Source of the DNA: Frigoribacterium sp. Leaf263
Lineage (GTDB): Bacteria > Actinomycetota > Actinomycetes > Actinomycetales > Microbacteriaceae
NCBI RefSeq assembly: GCF_001422285.1
Contig: NZ_LMMO01000001.1
Coordinates: 1-64,000, forward strand
Direction: 5' to 3'
DNA length: 64,000 nucleotides
Part shown: piece after piece, positions 42,849-52,480 of the stretch
How the letters are laid out: each line of letters starts with the position of its first letter
Position numbering within the stretch: position 1 is the first letter of the stretch
Notes under the pieces: model-generated
What the model was told of the DNA's origin: nothing
The model's database searches: none
The model's input: the letters and a program-made list of their open reading frames with translations, nothing else
Translations under genes and position numbers: made by a program

Positions 42849-43976
42849 ATGACCGACCCCCGCCCCGTCGTCCCCGTCCTGCAGCCCGGCGAGGGCGACC
42901 TGCCCGGCGACGCGTATCTGCCGGCCACCCCCGAGACGACCCTGTGGGGTCGACTGCCGTGCGCCTCCGACGCCCCGGTGCTCTCCATCGAGTCGGGCGC
43001 GACCGTCACCATCGACACGGTCAGTCACGAGGGGGTGCTCGACGACCAGGGGCGCGACCCGCTCGCCTACTTCGCCTCCCACGGGGTGCCCGCCGAGGGG
43101 GTGCTGCGCGACGCCGTGGCCATCGCCGCCTCCGACGCCTCGGGTCGCGACGCCGCCGCCGACGGGCCGCACGTCGTCACCGGCCCCGTCGAGGTGCGCG
43201 GCGCCCGCCCCGGCGACCTGCTCAAGCTCACGGTCGTGACGGCCACGCCGCGGGTGCCCTACGGCGTCGTCTCGAACCGGCACGGCCGCGGCGCGCTGCC
43301 CGGCGAGTACCCGCTCGGCGCCGACCCGGTCAGCGTGTTCGCCGGCGTCGACCAGGGCCCCGACGGTCTCGTCGGCACGATGCCCATGGTGCCGGGCGGG
43401 CCGCCGGTGGTGAGGTTCCCGTTGCGGCCGTTCCTCGGCATCATGGGCGTCGCCGTGGCCGGCGACGAGCGGCCGCACTCGGTTCCGCCCGGTCCGCACG
43501 GCGGCAACATCGACATCAACCTGCTGACGGAGGAATCGTCGCTCTACCTGCCGGTGCAGGTCGACGGCGCCCTCGCCTACGTCGGCGACCCGCACTTCGC
43601 CCAGGGAGACGGCGAGGTGGCGTTGACGGCCATGGAGGCGTCGCTGCGTGTGACCCTGCGCTTCGACGTCGTGCCGCACGACGTCGCCGTGACCGAGTTC
43701 GGCGAGCTCGCCGGGCCGCTCGTCGAGACGCGCGAGCACCTCGTCCCCACCGGCATGGACCCCGATCTCGACGAGGCCGTCCGCGCCTGCGTCCGCGCCG
43801 CGATCGCTCTGCTGCGCGCCCGCTGGGGCATGGACGAGACCCTCGCCTACGCCTATCTCAGCGCCGCCACCGACTTCGACATCTCGCAGGTCGTCGATCT
43901 CGTGACCGGCGTGCACGCGCGCATCCGCGTCGCCGACTTCGACGGCGTCGCCCGCGGAGGGGTCTCCCGTGGCTGA
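42849..43976 (+). CDS. Acetamidase/formamidase family protein
   Basis: 375 residues, an FmdA_AmdA family zinc hydrolase: LSIESGATVTIDTVSHEGVLDDQG, VTGPVEVRGARPGDLLKLTV, PHGGNIDINLLTEESSLYLPV, VGDPHFAQGDGEVALTAMEASL. Members release ammonia from short amides. Divergent from uricase, sharing the operator cluster, and overlapping an amidase gene by eight bases, so it likely helps recover nitrogen from purine-derived or similar amides (inference). GAGAGG precedes ATG 42849; an upstream ATG at 42825 would add eight residues. Confidence 0.85.
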   Translation: MTDPRPVVPVLQPGEGDLPGDAYLPATPETTLWGRLPCASDAPVLSIESGATVTIDTVSHEGVLDDQGRDPLAYFASHGVPAEGVLRDAVAIAASDASGRDAAADGPHVVTGPVEVRGARPGDLLKLTVVTATPRVPYGVVSNRHGRGALPGEYPLGADPVSVFAGVDQGPDGLVGTMPMVPGGPPVVRFPLRPFLGIMGVAVAGDERPHSVPPGPHGGNIDINLLTEESSLYLPVQVDGALAYVGDPHFAQGDGEVALTAMEASLRVTLRFDVVPHDVAVTEFGELAGPLVETREHLVPTGMDPDLDEAVRACVRAAIALLRARWGMDETLAYAYLSAATDFDISQVVDLVTGVHARIRVADFDGVARGGVSRG

Positions 43977-45750
43977 GCGCGCACTCGACGACGCGGGTCG
44001 GGCCGGCGGCTCCGAGGAGGCGCGGGTCGCGCCGACCAGGCAGCCCACGACGATCGAAGGGGCCGCTGCCGATGCGCTGCCCGCCGGGCTGCTCGAGGCG
44101 TTCGACGCGTACGAGCACGCGCTGGCAGCCGACGACCAGGAGGCTCTGGCGTCCGCCTTCGAACCGACGGCGACAGTGATGCGGGCCGACGCCGGCGGTC
44201 TGCTGGTGGGGCACGACGCGATCACGGCGTTCCGCGGTCGACGCGGCGGCGGGCCCGTCCGTCGGGTCGTCGAGGTGCACGTGCGGGTGATCGGCGACGA
44301 CGCCGCGCTGATCGTGTCGGTGAACGCGCCGGCCGGCGGCGGACGGGGCGTGGTGACGCAGCTCTGGCGCCGCGTCGGATCCGATGCGAGCGCGGGCGCG
44401 AGCGCGAGCACGAGCACGAGCGCGAGCACGAGCACGAGCGCCGGCGCCACCGCAGACGCAGACGCAGACGCAGGCGCGGAATCGGGCGGCCCGGCGCAGG
44501 GCCCGTGGCGCATCGCGTCGGCGCACGTCCAGGCGCCGGCGCCCGCCGTCGACCGGCGCGTGTGGCGTGTGGTGGGGGAGCCGCTCGTGCCGGGGCGGCG
44601 GGGTGACGGGGCGACCGGCACCGCGCCTCCTGAGGGGGCTGCCGACGGCGTCGAGCCGACCCTCGTCGGCGAGACCGTCGCCGTCAAGGACCTCTTCGCC
44701 GTCGCCGGGCACGCCGTCGGGGCGGGGGTGCCCGCCTACCTCGAGGGCGCCGCCGTGCAGACCGAGCACGCCGCCGCGGTGCGCCGACTGCTCGACGCGG
44801 GCGCCTCGATCACGGGCATCGCCCAGACCGACGAGTTCGCGTACAGCATCGCCGGGCGCAACTCCGCCTACGGCACCCCGCCGAACCCCGCCCGGCCCGG
44901 CGCGATCTCCGGCGGCTCGACCAGCGGCCCCGCCGCAGCGGTCGCCCTCGGTCAGGTGAGCATCGGCCTCGGCACCGACACCGGCGGGTCGCTGAGGGTG
45001 CCCGCGTCGTATCAGGGGCTGTGGGGCATCCGCACGACCCACGGCGCCGTCGACCGCACGGGTCTGCTGCCTCTCGCCCCGAGCTTCGACACCGTCGGCT
45101 GGCTGACCCGCGATGCCGGCACCCTGCTCAGGGCCGCCGCGACGTCGCTGCCCGCCGACGAGCAGCGCGGGGTCGATCCGGTGTTCGCCGTCGATCCGAC
45201 GCTGCTCGCCGCCGTCGCGCCCGAGGTCCGCGACGCGTTCACCCGATCGATCGACGAGGCCGTCGCGGAGGGGCGCATCGCCCGCCCCGAACCGGTCGAG
45301 CTCGGCGACGTGGCCGCGCTGTTCGAGCTCTTCCGGGTGCGGCAGGCGTACGAGGCCTGGCGCTCGAACGGCGACTGGATCGAAGCGCACCCCGGGCAGC
45401 TCGCCGACGACGTCGCCGCGCGCTTCGCCTTCGGATCGAGCGTCTCGCCGCAGAGGGCCGAGGAGGCGCGGGTCGCCCTCGCCGACGAGCGTCACCGCCT
45501 CGAGGCGGTGCTCGCCGACCGGGTGCTGCTGCTGCCGAGCGCCTCGTCGGCCGCGCCCTCGCTGAGCGCCACGTCGGCCGAGGTCGACGCGGTGCGGTCG
45601 GCGACACTGGGGCTGACGTGCGTGGCGGGGGTGCTCGGCGCGCCGGCCGTGTCGGCGCCGCGGCTGCACGGGCCGGTCGGGTTGTGCTTCATGGGGCCGA
45701 GGGGCTCCGACCTGGCGCTGCTGGGACTGGCGGCGGCGTGGTCGGGGTGA
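43969..45750 (+). CDS. AtzH-like domain fused to amidase
   Basis: 593 residues. Residues ~38-190 look like an AtzH/NTF2-like domain (LLEAFDAYEHALAADDQEALASAF, RVVEVHVRVIGDDAALIVSVN, GPWRIASAHVQ), interrupted by a low-complexity Ala/Ser/Thr/Asp insertion at ~140-168. Residues ~235-593 are an amidase-signature enzyme with the Ser-cisSer-Lys set (VAVKDLFAVAG; SGGSTSGPAAAVA; GTDTGGSLRVPAS). AtzH-type domains accompany amidases of urea-derivative breakdown. The substrate is unknown; formamidase coupling and uricase nearby suggest an amide from purine or ureide metabolism. GTG 43969. Two exact 14-base words lie inside, both read EEARVA. Confidence 0.82.
   Translation: MAERALDDAGRAGGSEEARVAPTRQPTTIEGAAADALPAGLLEAFDAYEHALAADDQEALASAFEPTATVMRADAGGLLVGHDAITAFRGRRGGGPVRRVVEVHVRVIGDDAALIVSVNAPAGGGRGVVTQLWRRVGSDASAGASASTSTSASTSTSAGATADADADAGAESGGPAQGPWRIASAHVQAPAPAVDRRVWRVVGEPLVPGRRGDGATGTAPPEGAADGVEPTLVGETVAVKDLFAVAGHAVGAGVPAYLEGAAVQTEHAAAVRRLLDAGASITGIAQTDEFAYSIAGRNSAYGTPPNPARPGAISGGSTSGPAAAVALGQVSIGLGTDTGGSLRVPASYQGLWGIRTTHGAVDRTGLLPLAPSFDTVGWLTRDAGTLLRAAATSLPADEQRGVDPVFAVDPTLLAAVAPEVRDAFTRSIDEAVAEGRIARPEPVELGDVAALFELFRVRQAYEAWRSNGDWIEAHPGQLADDVAARFAFGSSVSPQRAEEARVALADERHRLEAVLADRVLLLPSASSAAPSLSATSAEVDAVRSATLGLTCVAGVLGAPAVSAPRLHGPVGLCFMGPRGSDLALLGLAAAWSG
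44386..44473 (+). repeat. Hexanucleotide microsatellite inside the AtzH-amidase gene
   Basis: 44386-44439 is built of GCGAGC/ACGAGC hexamers (peptide ASAST repeats), followed by GCAGAC units at 44451-44473 (ADADAD). It keeps the frame and falls between two predicted strands of the NTF2-like domain. Confidence 0.9.
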
Positions 45751-46003
45751 CCCGCGCCTCCCCGGCTCCCGCCTCGCTGGTGGCAGAGGCCGTGGTGGCT
45801 CTCACCCTCTGGGTGCGCGGTGACATCCCCACGGATCGCCTCATCTTCGAGGTCGAGCGATGCGCCCACGTCCGGTTCTCTGACGACAGGCGGAATGAGC
45901 ACTCTCCTGCGGACTCGTCGACACGGTCGCCGTCTCTGCGCAGCTCGCCAGGCGATTCTTCTCGTGCTGCTCTGACCCCATCCCGTCTGGGTGTGCGGTC
46001 GTG
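45751..46003. other. 253-base spacer, possible gene remnant
   Basis: No convincing gene. A plus-strand frame stays open from the amidase stop (LVAEAVVALTLWVRGDIPTDRLIF...) but has no ribosome site and no family I recognise. Composition shifts here from strongly GC-rich to more mixed, and it marks the start of the accessory block. A one-base variant of the 14-base word lies at the amidase stop (45748). Confidence 0.4.
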
Positions 46004-46441
46004 TCAGTCGGCGTGACCATCGATGATCGCGGTGACGCGGATCTCGACGCGCATTCCGGGGAGCCCGAATGCGGGTGCCCCGATCTGGGTCCAGGTGGGT
46101 CTGCGTTCGCCCATGCGCTGGCGCAGTCGAGCCACCATCAGTCGTGTGTCCTCCGATCCGATCACGCCCCCGTCGGGGAGGTGGAACGAGATGACGTCGA
46201 TGACGTCGTGCCAGCTGGCCCCGGCGGTCGCGAGAGTCCGTTCGACGTTGTGGAACGCGCGGTCGATCTGCTGTTCCAGGGTGTCGGCGATCACCATGTC
46301 GTCGTCCCATCCTCCCTGGCCGGAGGTCTCGACGCGCTGGCCGATCCGGACGGCCTGAGACGCGTGCACCGTGTGTCGTGCCGTATCTCCGTAACCCGGA
46401 GTGGCGAAGAACTGCGGGATTCTGTCACTCGATCCGGTCAT
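46004..46441 (-). CDS. RidA family (YjgF-like) protein
   Basis: 145 residues: HASQAVRIGQRVETSGQGGWDDD, QIDRAFHNVERTLATAGASWHDVIDVISFH, RPTWTQIGAPAFGLPGMRVEIRVTAI with the arginine that binds the substrate carboxylate. RidA proteins hydrolyse reactive enamines/imines; this longer subgroup often accompanies oxidoreductases. Only seven bases separate it from the aldo/keto reductase upstream, so both should form one operon behind the HTH regulator gene. Confidence 0.86.
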   Translation of the reverse strand: MTGSSDRIPQFFATPGYGDTARHTVHASQAVRIGQRVETSGQGGWDDDMVIADTLEQQIDRAFHNVERTLATAGASWHDVIDVISFHLPDGGVIGSEDTRLMVARLRQRMGERRPTWTQIGAPAFGLPGMRVEIRVTAIIDGHAD

Positions 46442-46448
46442 CGGATGC

Positions 46449-47429
<981 letters not shown>

Positions 47430-47529
47430 GAGCAGGTGCTTCTTTCGGTGATGGGCGTGTTGATGACGTGGGGAGAGGACGCAGCGGAGTCGATCGCGTC
47501 GGCGGGGAAGTCATCCGCTGCCGAGGGCA

Positions 47530-48426
47530 TCACCTCTGCTGCGGCGTGGCCTGGGCGGTCGCGCCCGAGGCCTGCGGTTGGTTCAGGTTGGCGAGTAGCT
47601 GGAGGCCGTCGGCGGAGGGGGAGCCGGGCTCGGCGGTGAAGACGAGCATCTGCAGGCCACGCTCGGAGGCGAGGTCCATCGTCTCGAATGAGAGGGACAG
47701 GTCGCCGACGACGGGGTGGTGCACGTTCTTCGTGCCCGTGCGGTGCTCGCGGACGTCGTGGGAGGCCCAGAGCCGACGGAACAGATCGCTGCGGGTGGAC
47801 AGCTCGCCGACGAGGTCGCTCAACTCGCGGTCGTAGGGCGACCGTCCCGCTTCGCGTCGGAGGACGGCGACGATCTGCCGGGCGTTACCGTCCCAGTCTC
47901 GGTAGAAGTCCTGTGATCGGGCGTCGAGGAAGACGAACCGGGCCGCATTGACGGGGCTGCCCTGGCCGCGGAAGAGCTCGGAGAAGAGGGCACGTCCGAG
48001 GGGGTTCGTGCCGACGGCGTCGAGGCGCCCGTTCTGAACGAACACCGGGACGGTCGTCATCGCGGCGAGCATCTGCTGCACGCCGGGACGGAGCTGGTCT
48101 CGCCGCGGTGCCAGCCGCTTCTTCATGGGATGCGTGCCGGCGTTGGCGATCCGGACGAGGTCCAGCAGGTGGGCGGACTCCGTCTCGTCGAGTTGCAGAG
48201 CGCGGATGATGCCGTCGAGGACCGAATCGGAGACGCCCAGGGCGGTCCCTCGCTCGAGCTTGCGGTAGTACTCCGGGCTCACCCCTGCCAGCAGGGCGAC
48301 TTCCTCGCGTCGGAGACCGGGCACACGTCGGCGACCGCCGAAGTCCGGCAGCCCGGCGTCCGCGGGGGACAACCGTGCTCGTCGGGAGGTGAGGAAGCCC
48401 CCGATGTCGTCGTGCTCTCTGTCCAT
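47530..48426 (-). CDS. MmyB-like HTH transcriptional regulator (copy 1)
   Basis: 298 residues. The N-terminal XRE helix-turn-helix (GRRRVPGLRREEVALLAGVSPEYYRKLERG) is followed by an MmyB-like ligand-binding domain (PVFVQNGRLDAVGTNPLGRALFSELF, ARFVFLDARSQDFYRDWDGNARQIVAVLRREAGR). Such regulators often sit next to short-chain dehydrogenase genes and may bind fatty-acid-like ligands. It diverges from the SDR gene at 48605, with an operator-like region between. Highly similar to the gene at 50547 and the remnant at 59804. Confidence 0.9.
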   Translation of the reverse strand: MDREHDDIGGFLTSRRARLSPADAGLPDFGGRRRVPGLRREEVALLAGVSPEYYRKLERGTALGVSDSVLDGIIRALQLDETESAHLLDLVRIANAGTHPMKKRLAPRRDQLRPGVQQMLAAMTTVPVFVQNGRLDAVGTNPLGRALFSELFRGQGSPVNAARFVFLDARSQDFYRDWDGNARQIVAVLRREAGRSPYDRELSDLVGELSTRSDLFRRLWASHDVREHRTGTKNVHHPVVGDLSLSFETMDLASERGLQMLVFTAEPGSPSADGLQLLANLNQPQASGATAQATPQQR

Positions 48427-48458
48427 GAGTCGAACCTACGACGAGGCACGACTGACAA

Positions 48459-48537
48459 AGGGGTCCTCTTGATGACCCCCTCGGAGCGTCGCACGCCGTG
48501 CAGCATGCCTTTCTAGGGGGGTCTCACGCGGGCCCCT
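48459..48537. promoter_or_regulatory. Candidate operator region for MmyB-like regulator 1
   Basis: Inverted repeat GGGGTC-N8-GACCCC (48459-48478), and a G-rich block AGGGGGGTCTCACGCGGG at 48515-48532, continuing CCCCT to 48537. The block resembles AGGGGGGTTCTCGCAGGG at 51456 in the other regulator's divergent spacer. Confidence 0.5.
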
Positions 48538-48604
48538 CTCCCGAAGCCGCCGATGCCTACCGTCGAATCCGTCGCGAGGTACGCGACGACAGGAGAGGAA
48601 CACA

Positions 48605-49366
48605 TTGAGCAAGACACTCACCGGCACCGTCGCGATCGTCACGGGTGCCAGCAGCGGTATCGGTCACGCCACCGCGTTGTCCCTCGCCGAACGGGGCGCC
48701 TCCATCGCCCTCGTGGCGCGCCGTCAGGACCGCCTCGACTCCCTTGTGAGCGAGATCGAGGCCGCTGGCGGGACCGCTCTGGCGGTCGCGACCGACGTCT
48801 CCGACCGCGAACAGGCGGAAGCGGCCGTCCAGAAGACCGTCGAGCGCTTCGGACGCCTGGACATCCTCGTCAACAACGCCGGTCTGATGATCCTCGGCCC
48901 GTTCGCGGACGCTGACGTCGACGACTTCGAGCGCATGATCGCCATCAACCAGAAGGGGCTTCTCTACCTGACCAAAGCCGCCTTGCCGTACCTGACGAAG
49001 TCGGCCGGCGATGACGTTCGCGGCGTCGCTGACATCGTGAACATCTCGTCCATCGCGGGCCGCGAGGCCTGGGGCGGCTACGGCGTCTACGCCATGACGA
49101 AATTCGGCGTCAACGGTTTCACCGAGGCTCTTCGCCAGGAGATCACCCAGAGCCACGTCCGTGTGGGCGTGCTCGAGCCCGGCGCCGTCGACACCGAGCT
49201 CGTCTCGCACAACACGGATGAGATAGCGGCGGGCATCGCAGCGTTCCCCGAGGGCAAGCAGAAGCTGCTTTCTGAAGACATCGCCGACGGCATCGCCTAC
49301 ATGGTCACCCGACCTCGTCACACGTCGATCGGCGAGCTCTGGATCATGCCCACCGACCAGGCCTGA
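48605..49366 (+). CDS. Short-chain dehydrogenase/reductase
   Basis: 253 residues, classical SDR: cofactor loop VTGASSGIGHATALSL, NNAGLMILG, active-site Ser in NISSIAGREAWGG and YAMTKFGVNGF (Tyr/Lys). NADP-type acidic/basic pattern (ARRQDRL). The start is a TTG at 48605 after GAGAGGAACACA. Substrate unknown. Followed after 40 bases by an aldo/keto reductase, and divergent from the MmyB-like regulator. Confidence 0.92.
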   Translation: MSKTLTGTVAIVTGASSGIGHATALSLAERGASIALVARRQDRLDSLVSEIEAAGGTALAVATDVSDREQAEAAVQKTVERFGRLDILVNNAGLMILGPFADADVDDFERMIAINQKGLLYLTKAALPYLTKSAGDDVRGVADIVNISSIAGREAWGGYGVYAMTKFGVNGFTEALRQEITQSHVRVGVLEPGAVDTELVSHNTDEIAAGIAAFPEGKQKLLSEDIADGIAYMVTRPRHTSIGELWIMPTDQA

Positions 49367-49406
49367 CCTCATCCCATCCCGCCACACCGACAGGAGGACA
49401 CATTCC

Positions 49407-50462
49407 ATGAAGTACCGCATGCTCGGCAGCACCGGCACCAGCGTCTCGAACATCGCCCTCGGCACGATGGGCTTCGGCACCGAGACCGACGAGGCCGAGG
49501 CCTTCGCCATCCTCGATCGATTCGTCGAGGCAGGAGGCAACCTCATCGACACCGCGAACGTCTACGGCGGGGGTGCGTCGGAAGAGCTGCTCGGTCGATG
49601 GTTCACGAATCGGCCCGGCGACGTCACCGACCGGGTCGTGCTCGCCACCAAGGGACGATTCGGTTTCGGGCCCGACATGAACGATGCGGGCCTCTCGCGC
49701 CGGAACCTCGATCGTGCGCTCGGGGGGTCCCTGCGCCGTCTCGGCCTCGACACCATCGATCTGTACCAGCTTCACGGTTTCGACCCGTTGACCCCCGTGG
49801 AGGAGACCTTGTCGTTCCTCGACGATGCTGTTCACGCCGGCAGGATCCACTACATCGGCCTGTCGAACTTCACCGGCTGGCAGCTGCAACTCGTGCTCTC
49901 CACGGCGAAGGCCATGGGGCTGCAGCTGCCCGTCACCCTGCAGCCGCAGTACAGCCTGGTGTCACGGGAGATCGAGTTCGAGATCGTACCTGCCGCACTG
50001 CATTCCGGCATCGGCCTCCTGCCCTGGTCGCCCTCCGCCGGCGGTTTCCTCACCGGCAAATACACCCGTGACGTCCTCAAGCTCGACGGGACTCGCGCGG
50101 GCGCGGACAACCCCATGAACGACCACATCTTCGGGGACCTCGCGCGCACGGATCAGAACTGGGCCACCCTCGACGCCGTCAAGGAGATCGCCTCAGAGAT
50201 CGGGGCGACACCGAACCAGGTCGCGCTCAGCTGGGTCACCGCCCGTCCCGGCGTGACGGCGCCGATCGTCGGGTCGAGGACCTTGGCGCAGTTGGAGGAG
50301 AACATCGCCGCCGCTGACCTCGAACTCCCGGTCGAGGCCACGGCGAAGCTGGACGCGGTGAGTGAGCCGACCCCGAACGACTACCCGTACGGACCATTCG
50401 GGGTGAAGCAGCGCGACCGCTACGTCGACTCGAGCGAGCAGGCGATTCAGGAACTCTTCTGA
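49407..50462 (+). CDS. Aldo/keto reductase (second)
   Basis: 351 residues. Catalytic positions in LIDTANVYGGGASEELLGRW (Asp, Tyr), VLATKGRFGF (Lys) and LYQLHGFDPLTP (His); cofactor motif APIVGSRTLAQLEENIAAADLEL. The family is the AKR11/12-like group. AGGAGGACACATTCC precedes ATG 49407. It shares an operon with the SDR before it and ends at a terminator facing the second MmyB-like regulator. Confidence 0.92.
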   Translation: MKYRMLGSTGTSVSNIALGTMGFGTETDEAEAFAILDRFVEAGGNLIDTANVYGGGASEELLGRWFTNRPGDVTDRVVLATKGRFGFGPDMNDAGLSRRNLDRALGGSLRRLGLDTIDLYQLHGFDPLTPVEETLSFLDDAVHAGRIHYIGLSNFTGWQLQLVLSTAKAMGLQLPVTLQPQYSLVSREIEFEIVPAALHSGIGLLPWSPSAGGFLTGKYTRDVLKLDGTRAGADNPMNDHIFGDLARTDQNWATLDAVKEIASEIGATPNQVALSWVTARPGVTAPIVGSRTLAQLEENIAAADLELPVEATAKLDAVSEPTPNDYPYGPFGVKQRDRYVDSSEQAIQELF

Positions 50463-50485
50463 GCCGGTCTCGTCACGACCCTCGC

Positions 50486-50523
50486 GTGCGGCCCGCCATG
50501 ACCATCGTCCGGGCGGGCCGCAC
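50486..50523. terminator. Hairpin between convergent aldo/keto reductase and regulator genes
   Basis: Perfect 12-base arms GTGCGGCCCGCC (50486-50497) and GGCGGGCCGCAC (50512-50523), 14-base loop, between two converging genes. Probable two-way terminator. Confidence 0.75.
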
Positions 50524-50546
50524 CCGCTTCTGCGTCTTCGTCCGCG

Positions 50547-51425
50547 TCAGGGTCGTGGGGGCTGCGACGTCGTGGCGGTGGCGATGAGGTTGCCCAGCAG
50601 CTGCAGGGCAGTCGCCGACGCGGAGGCCGGTTCGGCGGTGAAAGCGACGAGTTGCAGACCGGGTCCGCCGGTGACGTCGAGTGCCTGGTAGTCCAGCTCG
50701 ACATCCCCGAGGGTGTCGTGGTGGAGGCGCTTCATCCCCGTGCGGTGCTCTCGGACGTCATGTGAGCCCCAGAGGGCGCGGAACGCGTCGCTTCGCGTCG
50801 AGAGCTCGCCGACGAGGTCGCTGAGCTCGCGATCGAAGGGCGCCCTGCCGGTCTCGACGCGCAGCAGGGCGACGAGCTGGTCGGCCGATTCATCCCAGTC
50901 ACGGTAGAAGCCGGTGCTCCGGGGGTCGAGGAAGAGGTAGCGGGCGAAGTTCGGCGTCCGCTCGGCGTCGTCGAACATCTGGTCGAAGAGGGCCCTGGCC
51001 ATCGCGTTGGTTCCGAGCACATCGAGGCGGCCGTCCTGCACCAGGGCAGGGACGCCGGTCAGGGCGTCGAGCAGTTGCTGTACGGACGGCGCGACCGCGC
51101 GTGGACGTGCTGGAGCGCGCCTCCTCACGGGTCGGACGCCGTCGTTGGCCGCCCGGACCAGGTCGTGCAGGTGCGCCCGCTCGGTGTCGTCGAGGCGGAG
51201 GGCTCGGCTGACGCCATCGATGATCCCCTCGGAGACACCCGAGGCGTTGCCGCGCTCGAAGCGCACGTAGTACTCGGCGCTCATGCCCGCCAACAGTGCG
51301 ACCTCCTCACGGCGGAGGCCTGCCACGCGGCGACGTCCGCCGAAGTCGGGCAGGCCGACCTGCTGGGGCGTGAGACGTGCGCGCCGCGACGTGAGGAAGT
51401 CGCGGATGTCGTGTGGCTGTTCCAT
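50547..51425 (-). CDS. MmyB-like HTH transcriptional regulator (copy 2)
   Basis: 292 residues. Same layout as copy 1: DIRDFLTSRRARLTPQQVGL, HTH (GLRREEVALLAGMSAEYYVRFERG), ligand domain (PALVQDGRLDVLGTNAMARALFDQMF, LFLDPRSTGFYRDWDESADQLVALLRVETGR, GSHDVREHRTGMKRLHH). ATG 51425 (MEQPHDIRDF) matches copy 1's start; the open frame upstream is not likely used. Diverges from the SDR gene at 51580. Confidence 0.9.
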   Translation of the reverse strand: MEQPHDIRDFLTSRRARLTPQQVGLPDFGGRRRVAGLRREEVALLAGMSAEYYVRFERGNASGVSEGIIDGVSRALRLDDTERAHLHDLVRAANDGVRPVRRRAPARPRAVAPSVQQLLDALTGVPALVQDGRLDVLGTNAMARALFDQMFDDAERTPNFARYLFLDPRSTGFYRDWDESADQLVALLRVETGRAPFDRELSDLVGELSTRSDAFRALWGSHDVREHRTGMKRLHHDTLGDVELDYQALDVTGGPGLQLVAFTAEPASASATALQLLGNLIATATTSQPPRP

Positions 51426-51455
51426 GCACCGAATGTAGGCGTCCCCCGGGGTGGC

Positions 51456-51478
51456 AGGGGGGTTCTCGCAGGGACCGT
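51456..51478. promoter_or_regulatory. Candidate operator for MmyB-like regulator 2
   Basis: Begins AGGGGGGTTCTCGCAGGG and resembles the block at 48515-48537 in most of its 23 positions. Both lie in the divergent spacer between an MmyB-type regulator and an SDR gene. Confidence 0.45.
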
Positions 51479-51579
51479 GTAGGGCGGGTCTGTCTCGGTC
51501 ACGGGTGGTGTCGTTGACTGGGGACATCGCCACCGCGGACCGGAATCATCACGGCCCGCTCGACAAGAAGGACATCATC

Positions 51580-52422
51580 ATGGCTGACAAGAACGTCTGG
51601 TTCGTCACCGGTGCGAGCCGCGGGCTCGGCACCGACATCGCCCGCGCCGCTCTCGCCGCAGGACACTCCGTCGTCGCGACGGGTCGCGACGCCGCCAAGG
51701 TCGAGGCCGCCGTCGGCGCCCACGACGACCTCCTGACCCTCTCCCTCGACATCACCGACCCGGCCGCCTCCGACGCCGCCGTGGTCGCGACCGTGGAGCG
51801 CTTCGGTCGCATCGATGTGCTCGTGAACAACGCCGGCAACTTCTACGCCGGGTTCTTCGAGACGCTGACCCCCGAGCAGATCCGTGCTCAGATGGAGACG
51901 AACTTCTTCGGCCCCTTGAACGTCACCCGGGCCGTGCTGCCCCTGCTGCGTGAACAGCGCTCGGGGCAGATCATCACCGTCACCTCGACGGCGGCCTTCG
52001 TCGGTGGCGCGTTCACATCCGCCTACGCCGCGTCGAAGTTCGCACTCGAGGGCTGGGCGGAGTCGCTCGCCCCCGAGCTCGAACCGTTCGGCATCTCGTC
52101 GATGACTGTCGTTCCCGGCTTCTTCCGCACCGAGCTGCTCGTCGAGGGTTCGTCGACGCTCTGGCCCGAGATCGAGATCGCTGACTACGCCGAAGGCACC
52201 GCCCAGACCCAAGCCGCCTTCCGCGGCATGAACGGGCAGCAGGGCGGCGACCCCGCCAAGCTCGCCGACGCTCTCGTCCAGCTCTCGGACGGTGACGCAC
52301 TGCCGGCGCGCTTCGTCGCCGGCGCCGACGCCATCGGCGGCATCGAGCAGAAGCAGGCCCTCGTGCAGCAGCAGATCGAGGCGAACCGGGCCCTGTCCGA
52401 GTCGCTCTCGCACGACTCCTGA
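51580..52422 (+). CDS. Short-chain dehydrogenase/reductase (second)
   Basis: 280 residues: VTGASRGLGTDIARAAL cofactor loop, LDITDPAASDAAV, NNAGNFYAGFFE, Ser in TVTSTAAFVGG, Tyr/Lys in YAASKFALEGW, and a long C-terminal extension typical of the retinol-dehydrogenase-like group. ATG 51580 starts MADKNVWFVTG, the natural N-terminus; AGAAGGACATCATC lies before it. Divergent from regulator copy 2 and followed by a dinucleotide-binding reductase gene. Confidence 0.92.
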   Translation: MADKNVWFVTGASRGLGTDIARAALAAGHSVVATGRDAAKVEAAVGAHDDLLTLSLDITDPAASDAAVVATVERFGRIDVLVNNAGNFYAGFFETLTPEQIRAQMETNFFGPLNVTRAVLPLLREQRSGQIITVTSTAAFVGGAFTSAYAASKFALEGWAESLAPELEPFGISSMTVVPGFFRTELLVEGSSTLWPEIEIADYAEGTAQTQAAFRGMNGQQGGDPAKLADALVQLSDGDALPARFVAGADAIGGIEQKQALVQQQIEANRALSESLSHDS

Positions 52423-52480
52423 CCCACCCCGCCCCTCCTTCTCTCCCATCCCTTCTTCGCTCTTCACGAAAGGCACGACC

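Noticed and set aside
1033-45474. The 14-base word as a polar chromosome-segregation signal (KOPS-like)
   Set aside because: Exact copies occur in both orientations (5 and 7) along the window, so no strand polarity is visible here.
45748-46016. Plus-strand frame after the amidase as a small gene
   Set aside because: No ribosome site, no recognisable family, and it runs into the RidA gene on the other strand; kept only as a possible remnant.
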